From Oscillatoria princeps RMCB-10 (GTDB lineage Bacteria > Cyanobacteriota > Cyanobacteriia > Cyanobacteriales > Oscillatoriaceae), in contig JAHHHT010000037.1 of NCBI GenBank assembly GCA_019359235.1, positions 1-64,000 on the forward strand: a DNA stretch of 64,000 nt, in the 5' to 3' direction. The notes below the pieces were generated by a model. The model did not search any database, was not told the origin of the DNA, and saw only the letters and a list, made by a program, of their open reading frames with translations. Numbering within the stretch: position 1 is the first letter of the stretch; each line of letters starts with the position of its first letter. The position numbers were made by a program, and so were the translations under genes. Shown piece by piece: positions 46,051 to 55,077 of this stretch.

Positions 46051-47634
46051 ATGACTCTACTGTTACGAAACCGGCTGACTGACTGGAATCCCCAGCTGTT
46101 CCGGGAGCTAAAAGGACGCCTGAAAACCCGGAATGTGGCGCTCGCCGTGACGGTTTCCTTGCTGGGACAGCTGCTCGTGTTATTCTATTTCTGGAGTCAG
46201 CTGCCGGTTCAGGGAAGCAGCTACAGCAACTATTGCCTAAAAGACAATAATTACGACTGCATCCAGGATGCCCTCGGGAATGTTGCGATTAACTGGGCGG
46301 CGTGGTGGCTGGATCTGTTCAGGGTTTTGGGCTTGGGTTCATTCCTGATCCTGCTCATTGGCGGCGTCTACACCCTCACCGCTGACTTGGCTGAAGAACA
46401 GCGACGGGGCACGCTCAACTTTATTCGCTTGAGTCCGCAATCGAGCCAGAGCATTTTAACCGGCAAAATCCTGGGAGTGCCGGCTTTGCTCTACTTGGTG
46501 TTCGCCCTGTCTGTCCCCCTGCAGTGGTGGGCCTGTTTGGCAGCCGGTGTGCCTGTCCAGGCTATTTTAGGCGGGTACGCTTTCTCGGGTGCCGTTTGCT
46601 TTTTCTTCTACAGCGCCGCACTTCTCTATGTGTTTCTCGGGGGGGCGCAAGCGTGGATAGCAGCCCTTGTCGCCTGGTCTTGCGGATGGCCATTTATAAT
46701 GATGGCTGGCGCTATTGTGGCTGAAACGACGGAGAAATACTTTGACTGGAACAAGCAAAGCGGTTTGGCCCTGTTATTTGGCTTTGTCCTGATCAATGTC
46801 GGTCTGTGGACTTACGGAATTTGCCAAGCCCTAAATCGCCGTTTCTGCAACCCTAGCGCCACAGTTATCAGCAAGAAACAGAGCTATTTTGCTGTGGCTT
46901 TATTTCAACTGTCTATGCTAGTCATTGCTCTGCCTTCACTCGCTTATAACCCCTCAAAAAATACCCTTTTTGAACAGCTGTACGTGGTGGCTATTTTGAA
47001 CCTGTGCTGGTTTCTGGGGATGATTGCGGCGATGTCTCCTGACCGGCAGGCACTGCTGGACTGGGCGCGTTACAAAGAAGCAAACAGCCAAAATACCGGA
47101 GTGAAAAGAAAGAGTTTTTTGGGGGGTTCTTCTTCAGTGATGCGGGATTTGATTTGGGGTGAGAAGAGTCCGATGCCGGTGGCTATCGCCATTCAGCTGG
47201 CAATCGCCGCTGCCATGTGGGTGCCTTGGATTTTGCTGTGGCCACAAAATGAGGGCAAGCTGCAAGCATTCTTAGGTGTGATTGCGGGCGTAAATTTGCT
47301 GCTCATCTACGCCGCGCTCGCCCAACTGATACTGCTGATAAAAGCTCGCAAACCGGCAATCTGGGCAGCCGGCGCTGTGGGCGCGGCAATTTTCTTGCCA
47401 CTCGTCGTTTTGCTGCAGCTGTCGGCTACGCCTGAAAAAGCGCCGGTTCTGTGGCTGTTTTCTATTCTGCCCTGGGTGGCTCTGGAACACGCTTCGGCAA
47501 CGTCCGTTTTTCTGACATTTATCGCTCAGTGGGGCATTCTGGGATTGCTGAGCGCGGTTTTGACGCGAAAGTTGCAGCGTGCCGGTGAGTCCGCTTCTAA
47601 AGCGCTGCTAGCCGGCAAACCGTCAGGTGCGTGA
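46051..47634 (+). CDS. ABC-2 type membrane protein, second of two paralogues
   Basis: 527 residues, aligning along its length with the gene at 44118: NRLTDWNPQLFRELKGRLKT, GTLNFIRLSPQSSQSILTGK, MRDLIWGEKSP, and the closing RKLQRAGESASKALLAGKP. The C-terminal twelve residues are almost identical in the two. ATG 46051 has AGGGA upstream; a GTG at 46036 is in frame. The pair probably forms a heterodimeric permease driven by the ATPase at 42788. Confidence 0.8.
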   Translation: MTLLLRNRLTDWNPQLFRELKGRLKTRNVALAVTVSLLGQLLVLFYFWSQLPVQGSSYSNYCLKDNNYDCIQDALGNVAINWAAWWLDLFRVLGLGSFLILLIGGVYTLTADLAEEQRRGTLNFIRLSPQSSQSILTGKILGVPALLYLVFALSVPLQWWACLAAGVPVQAILGGYAFSGAVCFFFYSAALLYVFLGGAQAWIAALVAWSCGWPFIMMAGAIVAETTEKYFDWNKQSGLALLFGFVLINVGLWTYGICQALNRRFCNPSATVISKKQSYFAVALFQLSMLVIALPSLAYNPSKNTLFEQLYVVAILNLCWFLGMIAAMSPDRQALLDWARYKEANSQNTGVKRKSFLGGSSSVMRDLIWGEKSPMPVAIAIQLAIAAAMWVPWILLWPQNEGKLQAFLGVIAGVNLLLIYAALAQLILLIKARKPAIWAAGAVGAAIFLPLVVLLQLSATPEKAPVLWLFSILPWVALEHASATSVFLTFIAQWGILGLLSAVLTRKLQRAGESASKALLAGKPSGA

Positions 47635-47705
47635 CGCAATCTTGTGCACGCCACTAATGGATTGAGCGAGTCGGCGAAACGCACCCTACAAACTGGCTCT
47701 TAAAA

Positions 47706-48296
47706 ACCCGCGCAGGCGGGTTTTGTCTGTATAGCCGCGATTTCTAAGATGCTGTTGGCGAATTGATGTGGGGGTTTACACCCTAGGCTTTCTTTTGGGG
47801 GTAGATTGTTCGGTTTGTCTGTGGCTAGCGCTTGGGGGAAGGGCGAAGCATGAGCGAATGTAATCTTTTCCCTGAGTCCGACAAATAGTCGCGCTCATGC
47901 TTCGCCCCTACAAAGATTCTGTAGGGGCGAAGCATTGGCGTGACAGACTTTGAGCCCCCACCCGATATCTTCATTCGCCAATGCTTCGCCCTCAACGTTG
48001 GCAAACTAGGGGGTCTCACCCCTCACGAATTCGCCAACAGCTTCTTTCTAATCGCCAGGGTATATAGCAGCAGTCACTCACCTAAGTGGCTACTGCTATA
48101 TTTGCAAAAACGGGATGCTCCCTTTCCGGCGGCAAGAAACCTGGTTTCTTTAAGAAATCTGGTTTCTTGATGTTCCGTTTATTTTTGCAGGCATAAATAT
48201 CAAGTACGGTAGCATTATTATTGCAAATCTCTTGTAGAGACGCGATTTATCGCGTCTTATCGCGTCTCCACAATCCCCGCTCTACCGCACACTAGC
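47706..48296. repeat. Host repeat, nested miniature elements and palindromes
   Basis: It begins with the CCCGCGCAGGCGGG hairpin unit (47706-47740) that houses MITE family B copy 2. After the element, TATAGCAGCAGTCACT...AGTGGCTACTGCTATA (48061-48101) is a further small palindrome; the locus at 57146-57170 lacks it. AGAAACC(T)GGTTTCT palindromes lie at 48134-48168, and GACGCGATTTATCGCGTC at 48239-48258. No gene is seen. Confidence 0.75.
47748..48044. mobile_element. MITE family B, copy 2, with target duplication
   Basis: A 297-base element with ends containing CTGTTGGCGAATTGATGT and GAATTCGCCAACAG, flanked on both sides by TTTCTAA (47741-47747 and 48045-48051). It carries the same GGGCGAAGCAT inverted pairs as copy 1 but lacks that copy's GAGCATCCCG block. 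Confidence 0.8.
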
Positions 48297-49211
48297 TCAT
48301 TTCTTTGCCTTGTGACCGGACTTTTTAAGCGCTTTTTTCACCAGATCGGGAATCTGGGAAGGGCGGTAAGCCACCGGCACTTTCGCTTCCTTAAAAGCAG
48401 CAATTTTGCTTTCAGCCGTGCCCACATCCGCCCCCAAATCTGCCAGCTGGGCGGTAATAATCGCACCGGCGTGGCCCAGGCGTTTGCCCTTGGGGGCGTA
48501 CTGGCCGGCCACATAAGCGATTGCCGGCTTGTCAATCGCTTCTGCAATGTATCGCGCTGCAGCTTCCTCACAGGTGCCGCCAATTTCCCCAATCAAGACT
48601 ATCGCCTCGGTACTCTCATCTTTGTTGAGAATTTGCAGCCATTCCACAAACGAGGAGCCGACGATCGCATCGCCGCCAACGCACACGCACAAGGACTGGC
48701 CCAAGCCCGCCCGGGTGAGTTGGCGGGCAATTTCACAGATCAGGGAGCCGCTGCGGCCAATCAGCCCCACTTTTCCGGGGGTGTAGAACTCAGCGGGATA
48801 GGTTCCCAGCAAAATTTTTCCCGGCACAATAATGCCCAAAGAGCTAGGGCCAATCACCCAGGTGCCGGTTTCCTCGGCTTTTTTGACCAAGGAAACCATA
48901 TCCAGAGGCGGCACTCCCTCGGTGACGATCAAAACCAGCCGGATGCCAGAGGCGATCGCTTCCAGCGCCGCATCCAGCACCGAGTAAGGCGGCACAAAGA
49001 TGGCAGTGGCGTCCACCTTGCCAACCGCCTGCAGCGCCCCCTCCACCATATCGAACACGGGAATCTCGTCGAGGGTTTGCCCGCCGAAACCGGGACTGAC
49101 ACCGGCCACCACATTTGTTCCGTAAGCCTTCATCAAAGCTGCGCCGGTTGCTCCAAAGGGCTGCGTGATGCCCTGTATCAAAACCTTGCTGTCCGCCCTG
49201 AAGTTCAGCAT
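48297..49211 (-). CDS. sucD: Succinyl-CoA ligase alpha subunit-like protein
   Basis: 304 residues with a CoA-binding Rossmann fold (SKVLIQGITQPFGATGAALM) and the ligase domain with the phospho-His motif KRLGHAGAIIT. The family's GPNCPG loop reads GPSSLG here, so that Cys is absent. It is followed after 53 bases by nothing of its own pathway, but the beta subunit gene lies immediately upstream on the same strand, so the two form an operon. The expected reaction interconverts succinyl-CoA and succinate with ATP; the changes leave room for another acyl-CoA. Confidence 0.8.
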   Translation of the reverse strand: MLNFRADSKVLIQGITQPFGATGAALMKAYGTNVVAGVSPGFGGQTLDEIPVFDMVEGALQAVGKVDATAIFVPPYSVLDAALEAIASGIRLVLIVTEGVPPLDMVSLVKKAEETGTWVIGPSSLGIIVPGKILLGTYPAEFYTPGKVGLIGRSGSLICEIARQLTRAGLGQSLCVCVGGDAIVGSSFVEWLQILNKDESTEAIVLIGEIGGTCEEAAARYIAEAIDKPAIAYVAGQYAPKGKRLGHAGAIITAQLADLGADVGTAESKIAAFKEAKVPVAYRPSQIPDLVKKALKKSGHKAKK

Positions 49212-49264
49212 ATTATACCTCCCAAAAGCTCACAATTAAGACTTAAAAATTGAAAATTTCTGTT

Positions 49265-50443
49265 TCATTTTTCAGTCTTAACATTTAATTCTTCTGCTAG
49301 CTCTACCGCTCGCTCGGCAGCTCCGTCGAGAGCCTCGAACAAGGGCACTTTCAAAGCGGCTAAACACTCTTTTGCGCTATCCAAATCGCTGCCGGCGAGG
49401 CGGACGACAAAGTGAAGGGGACTTCGCGGTCGTCCTGCGCCCTCTCGCCGTTTCAGATGGGTTTCAATGACAGCAGCGGTTGCCGAGCAGGTGGTGGCGC
49501 TGCCGAGAATATTGACCAAAATGACCTTAACCCGTTTATCTTCTGCGAGCGCTTCCAGCGCTTTTTCCAAGCGCTCGCACAAGTCAGCCGGTGTCGCCGC
49601 GCTCCAGGTTTCTCCGCCCAAATTGAGGAAATTGGCGGGCTCTCCGCCGGCAGCGCCGACCAAATCCAGGGTGGCCATTGTCAGGCCGGCCCCATTGCAG
49701 ACAATGGAGATATTGCCGTGCAAATCCACAAAATTCAGGTTAGCCGGCAGCGCCGGTGTTTCTTTCTGCTTGTGGGGTTTGGCCATTTTGGAGGTCAGGG
49801 TTGCCAGCTCCGGATGACGCCCGAGAGCTTCATCATTGACGGTGACTTTACCGTCGAGTGCCATCACCTCACCGCTGGCGCTAATGCCCAGGGGATTGAT
49901 CACCACCATGTCCAAATCCTTCTGGACAAACAGCTGGAACAGAGATTGGACAATGGCGCTGACGCTGAGGATCAGCTCTCCCTGCAATCCCATTTTCAGC
50001 GCCAGCTGGCGAGCGCAGAACGGCGAGAATTCCCCATCCACCACAACTTTTTGAATTTTGTCCAGGGCGGCTTCCGCATTGATGCCGCCGTGCTGCGAGC
50101 CCAAAAGCACAGGCCGGCGAGCGTCCTTGTCGAGCACCACCGCCAGATACAATTCTTGGTCGGAGTCGTACTTGGACTCCGCCAGCAGCACTTGCGGATA
50201 TTCGCCCAAGATCGGCAGGTGAAAGATCGTGTGGGCAGCGGCGACGGCATCTATGGTGTTTTCCACAAACCTCACCCCGCCGGCTTTGCCTCGCCCGCCC
50301 GCTTTCACCTGAGATTTGAGGACAATCGGATAGGGAATTCGCAGTCCCTTGAGATCGCTGGGATGGTCGATGCGTTGAGAGGGCAAAACGGGAATGCCCA
50401 TCTCGCGGAATAATTCTTTAGCTTGATACTCTAATAATTCCAT
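49265..50443 (-). CDS. sucC: Succinyl-CoA ligase beta subunit-like protein
   Basis: 392 residues. An ATP-grasp domain opens the protein (MELLEYQAKELFREMGIPVL, LKSQVKAGGRGKAGGVRFV) and the C-terminal flavodoxin-like ligase domain carries NGAGLTMATLDLVGAAGGEP and ANFLNLGGE. The loop NPLGISASGEVMALDGKV replaces the more usual NPLVVT form. ATG 50443 matches the family start; a frame extending to 50530 adds no conserved residues. 53 bases separate it from sucD. Confidence 0.85.
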   Translation of the reverse strand: MELLEYQAKELFREMGIPVLPSQRIDHPSDLKGLRIPYPIVLKSQVKAGGRGKAGGVRFVENTIDAVAAAHTIFHLPILGEYPQVLLAESKYDSDQELYLAVVLDKDARRPVLLGSQHGGINAEAALDKIQKVVVDGEFSPFCARQLALKMGLQGELILSVSAIVQSLFQLFVQKDLDMVVINPLGISASGEVMALDGKVTVNDEALGRHPELATLTSKMAKPHKQKETPALPANLNFVDLHGNISIVCNGAGLTMATLDLVGAAGGEPANFLNLGGETWSAATPADLCERLEKALEALAEDKRVKVILVNILGSATTCSATAAVIETHLKRREGAGRPRSPLHFVVRLAGSDLDSAKECLAALKVPLFEALDGAAERAVELAEELNVKTEK

Positions 50444-50747
50444 TTTTAGAGTTAACAGTTTAGAGTTTAGATTCTCAGCCTGGTGTAAAATCCGAGCAGC
50501 CGGCCATGCCTGCGGTGTTCTTCCAGGCACAAGTTGGCAGCGGATTCTAGAACGGATGTAACGGATATAACAGACAGCGCGGGGTTGGACACAGGGATTT
50601 CACGGGTAAGATATTTCCGCCCCGTCGCTCTCCCACCCTTTTTCATTAAATTTGCATGCCCCCAATCCGTAATGCCAAATTTTAGCGCTCTCCAACTTTC
50701 CTGTAAGTTGCCGGCTGTCATGCAAATTAGATGCCTAAAGCGGCTGG
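50444..50747. other. Intergenic region upstream of sucCD
   Basis: 304 bases without a gene. It should contain the sucCD promoter on minus; I see A/T-rich sequence at 50640-50660 but no clear boxes. Confidence 0.4.
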
Positions 50748-51656
50748 CTATTTTTTGCGCTTCTGCCAGTCAAAGACAATCCGGTCGATGCCGTAGAAGC
50801 GCTGCCAGTAGGCATCTGCAGTCCGAGCCGGCAGCAATTTGGTCATCAAAAACAGCAGCAAATTGCCGCCCGTCGCTGCGATGTAGCGGGGGCGGGGGTG
50901 CCGGTCTGTTAAAGCGACAAGTATCACCTTGGCGACTTTTTCGGGGCTCCACGCCTGCCGGTCAGTGGGTTTGTCAGTCTCCAGGAGCTTTTTGAAGGCA
51001 GCGCTGTAGGGGGTATTTTGGGGTGCCGGCACAGCCCGCTCAGAGGTTTGAGTCGCCACGGTAAAAAAGTTAGTGCTCACCGGTCCGGGTTCAATCAGGA
51101 TAACATCAATGTTAAACGGCGCTAGTTCCATGCGCAGCGAGTCACTGAGGGCTTCTATGGCAAATTTGGAGGCGCTGTACACCCCGCCAAAGGGAAAGGC
51201 GATACGTCCGGCGATCGAGCTGATATTGACAATGCGTCCGCCGCCACAGTCGCGCATCACCGGCACCAAGGCGCGGATCAAAGTCACGGGACCGACGACG
51301 TTGACCTCGAACTGCCGGCGGACATCGGCGGGCGAGATCAACTCCACCGGCCCCATTTGGCCATACCCGGCGTTGTTGATCAGGGCGTCAACCCTGCCAA
51401 AATGCTCCAGGGCACTGCTGGCGAGGGATTCTACTTGTTCAGTGCAGGCCATATCCGTGGGGGCGGCGAACACCTCAGCACCGGCTTGGCGGCAGTCAGT
51501 GGCCACCTGTTCCAGCTGTTCGATACTGCGAGCGGCGAGCACTAAGCGGATGCCCGGGAATTTCTGGGCGAGCTCTCTAGCGAGCGCGGCACCAATTCCA
51601 GAGGAGGCACCGGTAATCAGAACCACTTGTTGTTCCAGTGGAACGCTGTCAGACAT
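50748..51656 (-). CDS. Short-chain dehydrogenase/reductase
   Basis: 302 residues of the classical SDR fold: VLITGASSGIGAALAREL cofactor loop, NNAGYG, catalytic Ser in IVNISSIAGR and YSASKFAIEA with Tyr and Lys. The Arg in LAARS after the second strand suggests NADP. A C-terminal hydrophobic stretch (GGNLLLFLMTKLLPA) may contact membrane, as in lipid-acting members. Substrate unknown; it follows no obvious operon partner. Confidence 0.88.
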   Translation of the reverse strand: MSDSVPLEQQVVLITGASSGIGAALARELAQKFPGIRLVLAARSIEQLEQVATDCRQAGAEVFAAPTDMACTEQVESLASSALEHFGRVDALINNAGYGQMGPVELISPADVRRQFEVNVVGPVTLIRALVPVMRDCGGGRIVNISSIAGRIAFPFGGVYSASKFAIEALSDSLRMELAPFNIDVILIEPGPVSTNFFTVATQTSERAVPAPQNTPYSAAFKKLLETDKPTDRQAWSPEKVAKVILVALTDRHPRPRYIAATGGNLLLFLMTKLLPARTADAYWQRFYGIDRIVFDWQKRKK

Positions 51657-51954
51657 TGTGAGGGCGATAGCACCTAAATTAAGGCGATTTATATTACCAT
51701 ACAGGTTTTCCGGCTAGAATAGTTAGCCTGACTTCCCAGAGGGGTCGGGCACCGCTGCCGGTGCGGGCAGCCTTCCCCGTCGGTGAGCAGCTGCAGCCCG
51801 TCAGGCCGGCATTTGGGCGCTGCGGCTGCGGCAGTCGCACCTTTGGGGCCGGTTTTGTGCTATCAAATAATGTATTTGGTTTCCAGTCCCGGAAACCGCC
51901 AAGCAATGTGAAAACCTGCTTGAGAGTAAACTACTAAATCGGTAGGATGGCCCT
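51657..51954. other. Divergent promoter region
   Basis: 298 bases between divergent genes. TACTAAATCGGTAGGATGG lies just before the plus-strand ATG, with GGTAGGA as a possible ribosome site. No gene seen. Confidence 0.4.
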
Positions 51955-53790
51955 ATGACAACAGCAGTGCGCCAAGGTGATATGCAAATTCTAGGGCAAC
52001 TGCTAGAAGAGCGCTTGCAGTTGAAATTTTTTCTAAATGGCCCGCTTCACGTGAAATGTGTCCGCCGGCAAGAAACTTTAATGGTTTTGGGCCAGCACCC
52101 AGAGGTGGTGGTGCCCGATCCGCAACAAGTTTTCAGCGTGTTGGAGCAAGCCATCAAAAGCCTGTTGCGCCCTCAGTTCAGCCAAAAGGTGCAGCTGTAC
52201 CTGCGAGTTGCCAGTAAAAGTCAGCCCTATGCCTCCCACGCCTTCACCCTGGCACCGGTGGCGAAACAGCCGCCCCCCCCTCCGGAGCGGGTTGCGCCGC
52301 AGAGCGCAGAGCCGGTGGAAACAGGTCTGGGCAATTCAGGGGGCTTAGCGAGCTTGGATGAAGCCGAGTTAGTCCGGGATGTTGCCCGCTTTCAGGATGT
52401 GGCCAAGCCTGAGGTGAGCTCGCCACCGGCACCCTCTGAGGAGTTCGAGCCGCTCCCGACTTTGACGGTGGCGTCCGAAACCTCACTGGCGTTGCGAGCG
52501 CCTTACAGCCTGCTGCCGGCGCTGCTGACTAGCGCCGGCTTCACCCTTTTGGTGCTGATGGCCGGTGTTTACCCGCTGAGCCGTCCCTGCGTACTGGGCA
52601 AGTGCGGCGAGATTGCAACCGCCCAGCAGCTCGGCCTTGAGTCGGCAAAAATCCTCCAGCAGGAAAAAACTGCTTTTGGGCCGGTGCGGGCTCAACAGCA
52701 ACTCGAGCGGGCAGCCGAAATTTTAAAAACCATTCCATTCTGGTCTTTTTATTACCCGCAAGCTCAGAGTTTACTGCGGACTTATGAAGTGCGGGAAAAG
52801 CGCGTCAGTGCGATTTTACAGCTCCAAAAGAAAGCCGCTGCAGCTGCCGGGAGAAGCCAAAATCCTCCCTATTCGGTGCCGACTTGGCTAGAAATTCAAT
52901 CGGAATGGCGAGAGGCGATCGCTCAGCTGGAACAAATGCCTGCCGACAGTGAGGTGGCTCCGTGGCGAACTCGGAAATTGAAGGAGTATCGCGCTAATTT
53001 AGCCGAGATTAACCGGCGAGTGAATGCAGAGCAACTCGGTGAAAAGAAACTGAAAGCAGCGAAAGACGCCGCCAAAATGGCCGAAGCTCGCCAAAGTGTG
53101 GCCCAGTCTTTAGACAGCTGGCAGGTGGTTTACGCCACTTGGCAGACGGCGGTTCAGGCGCTGGCGCAGATTCCGCCGCGAACCGTAGCTTCGGAGGAAG
53201 CTCAGCGGCTTTTGCAGGACTACCGGCTTAAACTCGCTGCTTCCCGCGAGCGCAGAACAACGGAACAGATGGGGGCGAATGCTTACAATCAGTCCTTGCG
53301 TCTGGCGGAAGACGCACAGCGAGCCGAGCGACTAAACCAGTGGTTTCAAGCGGTGATCCTCTGGCGGAAGGCGCTCAGCTACGCCGAACAGGTGCCGGGC
53401 GAAACGGATTACTACACCCAGTCTCTGCCGCTGCGGGAGTCTTACAGCAACTCTCTGCAGCGAGCGCAAGCCAAACTGCAGGTGGCTCTCGCTTTGCAAA
53501 AAGCCCGCGCCGATCTGAAAAAGACTTGTAGCAATGCGCTGAAAATTTGCGATTACACGGTCAGCAGCGACATGCTCACCGTTTACATTACTCCAGAATA
53601 CCGGCAAGCTGTGCGAGACACTGCCCTGGCTGCAGACCAACAGCGCGACTACAAGAGCCGGCTAAAGGTGGACGATCACGTCCTGCGGTTGCAAACCGCT
53701 CTGGAACTGATTAGCAAGAAAACCGGCATTCCCATCTCAGTCTACGATCCCTCCGGCTCCGTCATCGGGTCTTACAACCCGCGCGTCTGA
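51955..53790 (+). CDS. Membrane-anchored coiled-coil protein of unknown function
   Basis: 611 residues I do not recognise. Residues 1-100 form a small folded domain (LLEERLQLKFFLNGPLHVKC). About 101-180 is Pro/Glu-rich and flexible. One membrane helix spans about 184-206 (YSLLPALLTSAGFTLLVLMA), followed by Cys212 and Cys217 in RPCVLGKCGE. The rest (about 225-580) is long coiled-coil and TPR-like repeats (LERAAEILKTIPFWSFYYPQ, QALAQIPPRTVASEEAQRLL). The C-terminus reads SVYDPSGSVIGSYNPRV. The topology suggests a cytoplasmic head and an outer helical domain. Similar proteins occur in filamentous cyanobacteria as far as I recall. Confidence 0.75.
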   Translation: MTTAVRQGDMQILGQLLEERLQLKFFLNGPLHVKCVRRQETLMVLGQHPEVVVPDPQQVFSVLEQAIKSLLRPQFSQKVQLYLRVASKSQPYASHAFTLAPVAKQPPPPPERVAPQSAEPVETGLGNSGGLASLDEAELVRDVARFQDVAKPEVSSPPAPSEEFEPLPTLTVASETSLALRAPYSLLPALLTSAGFTLLVLMAGVYPLSRPCVLGKCGEIATAQQLGLESAKILQQEKTAFGPVRAQQQLERAAEILKTIPFWSFYYPQAQSLLRTYEVREKRVSAILQLQKKAAAAAGRSQNPPYSVPTWLEIQSEWREAIAQLEQMPADSEVAPWRTRKLKEYRANLAEINRRVNAEQLGEKKLKAAKDAAKMAEARQSVAQSLDSWQVVYATWQTAVQALAQIPPRTVASEEAQRLLQDYRLKLAASRERRTTEQMGANAYNQSLRLAEDAQRAERLNQWFQAVILWRKALSYAEQVPGETDYYTQSLPLRESYSNSLQRAQAKLQVALALQKARADLKKTCSNALKICDYTVSSDMLTVYITPEYRQAVRDTALAADQQRDYKSRLKVDDHVLRLQTALELISKKTGIPISVYDPSGSVIGSYNPRV

Positions 53791-54160
53791 AGGGAGAAGG
53801 GAGAAGGGAGAAGGGAGGCGGAACAACAGTTCTCTCTCTCCCCCTCTCCCCCACCCCACACTTGAGAAAAAAGCTGCCAGTTCTCTGGCAGCCATAAGTT
53901 GGTGGTAAAATTTACAAAACTAAGTTTTGATTGCGGTTGATTTATTCAGGACAGTGCCGGCATCGCCGGATTCCTCACCGGCACCTGCCAGTCCCCCCTC
54001 GTGCGTCACTGCCGGCTGGCGTGCCAGGGTTGCAGCGCTCCCAGGTAACGCCCGCTCGTGCTGTGTTTTTATCATAGCAGAGCTGTTCTTGTTTTTTGGC
54101 TCACTTAGCGGCTCAGTTTTCGGCTCTTTTTGCAGCTCATTTTACGGCTCACTTCTCACA
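53791..54160. other. Intergenic region with hairpin
   Basis: GGGAGAAGGGAGAAGGGAGAAGGGAGG direct repeats at 53792-53818, then GCTGCCAG/CTGGCAGC (53870-53891) as a terminator-like stem after the coiled-coil gene. A further run of GGCTCA-rich sequence at 54098-54165 (GGCTCACTTAGCGGCTCAG, TTTACGGCTCACTT) is a loose direct repeat. No gene is supported. Confidence 0.55.
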
Positions 54161-54931
54161 TCAAAATCTTTGCAGCTGAGCCGCTTGATTGAAGAACTGC
54201 CGGCACAGCCCGCCAGTGACGAGCGCAGTAGAAATCAAGGAGGTAAAGGCGAGCATGAACATAATTAACATCTGGTAGGCGGCGGCGTCGCTAGGGCTGA
54301 CGCCACTCAGCATCTGACCTGTTATTGTCCCGGGAAGGGTGACGACGCCCACCACCATCATTTGGTTGAGGGTGGGAATCATTCCGGCTTTGATAGCATC
54401 TTTGCGGTACTGCGCCACGGCTTGTTGGGGGGTGGCTCCCAGAGACAAGTGGGTTTCAATTTCCTGCTGGCTAGCATTAATTGTGCTGGCGAGACGTTCG
54501 CCGGCAATCGCGGCACCGTTCATGGCATTTCCTGTGACAATGCCGGCTAGCGGGATAAGGTATTGCGGTTCGTACCAAGGTGCCGGTTGAACTATCAGCA
54601 TATTAGTGTAGAGTAGAGTCAGAGCCGCACCCGCAAAAATTGACCCCCACACCACCGGCAGCACCAGGGGAATCTTTTTGCTAATCCGGTTGCGGGCGAC
54701 AATAGCAGCAACCGTCAGCATTACTGCAAAAACGGCCAGCACTACCCAGGGATTCCTCAAGGCGAATACCGCATCCAAGAAGTACCCCACCACAACCAAC
54801 TGCACCACCGTGCGACCGGCAGCCAGAATCAGCTGCCCTTCCAATCCCAACCGCTGCCATGCCGACAAGCCGGTGGCGAGCGCCATCATCCCCAATGCCA
54901 AGGCAAGGTCTGTAAGGTCTAATTGTATCAT
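54161..54931 (-). CDS. FetB/YbbM-type ABC permease (UPF0014 family)
   Basis: 256 residues and about seven membrane helices. Family marks are GRTVVQLVVVGYFLDAVF, GNAMNGAAIAGERL, ETHLSLGATPQQAV, and MNQMMVVGVVTLPGTITGQM-like MIPTLNQMMVVGVVTLPGTI. In E. coli, FetAB exports iron under oxidative stress. The ATPase partner FetA is not adjacent here, so it must be encoded elsewhere or the protein is an orphan. Confidence 0.88.
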   Translation of the reverse strand: MIQLDLTDLALALGMMALATGLSAWQRLGLEGQLILAAGRTVVQLVVVGYFLDAVFALRNPWVVLAVFAVMLTVAAIVARNRISKKIPLVLPVVWGSIFAGAALTLLYTNMLIVQPAPWYEPQYLIPLAGIVTGNAMNGAAIAGERLASTINASQQEIETHLSLGATPQQAVAQYRKDAIKAGMIPTLNQMMVVGVVTLPGTITGQMLSGVSPSDAAAYQMLIMFMLAFTSLISTALVTGGLCRQFFNQAAQLQRF

Positions 54932-54981
54932 ATCATGTTTCGGTAACTTCTTGTGAGTTTTTAGTCGGGACGGAAGAATAT

Positions 54982-55077
54982 TATAGCGTTTTTCATCTTA
55001 GTGAGGTACTGAGAAACCCGGTTTCTTAAAGAAACCGGGTTTCTTCTGCGTACTTCACCTAATTGCCAACCGCTATA
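54982..55077. mobile_element. MITE-like element, TATAGCGG family, copy 3
   Basis: Left end TATAGCGTTTTTCATC, right end AATTGCCAACCGCTATA, with the paired AGAAACC palindromes at the centre and GTGAGGTACT/GTACTTCAC arms. Same plan as copies 2 and 4. Confidence 0.8.

Noticed and set aside
48312-49253. 313-codon frame on plus
   Set aside because: Antisense of sucD, with no family features.
49412-50413. 333-codon frame on plus
   Set aside because: Antisense of sucC, with no family features.
53927-54268. 113-codon frame beside the FetB-like gene
   Set aside because: No ribosome site or domain; it overlaps the end of the permease gene in the opposite direction.
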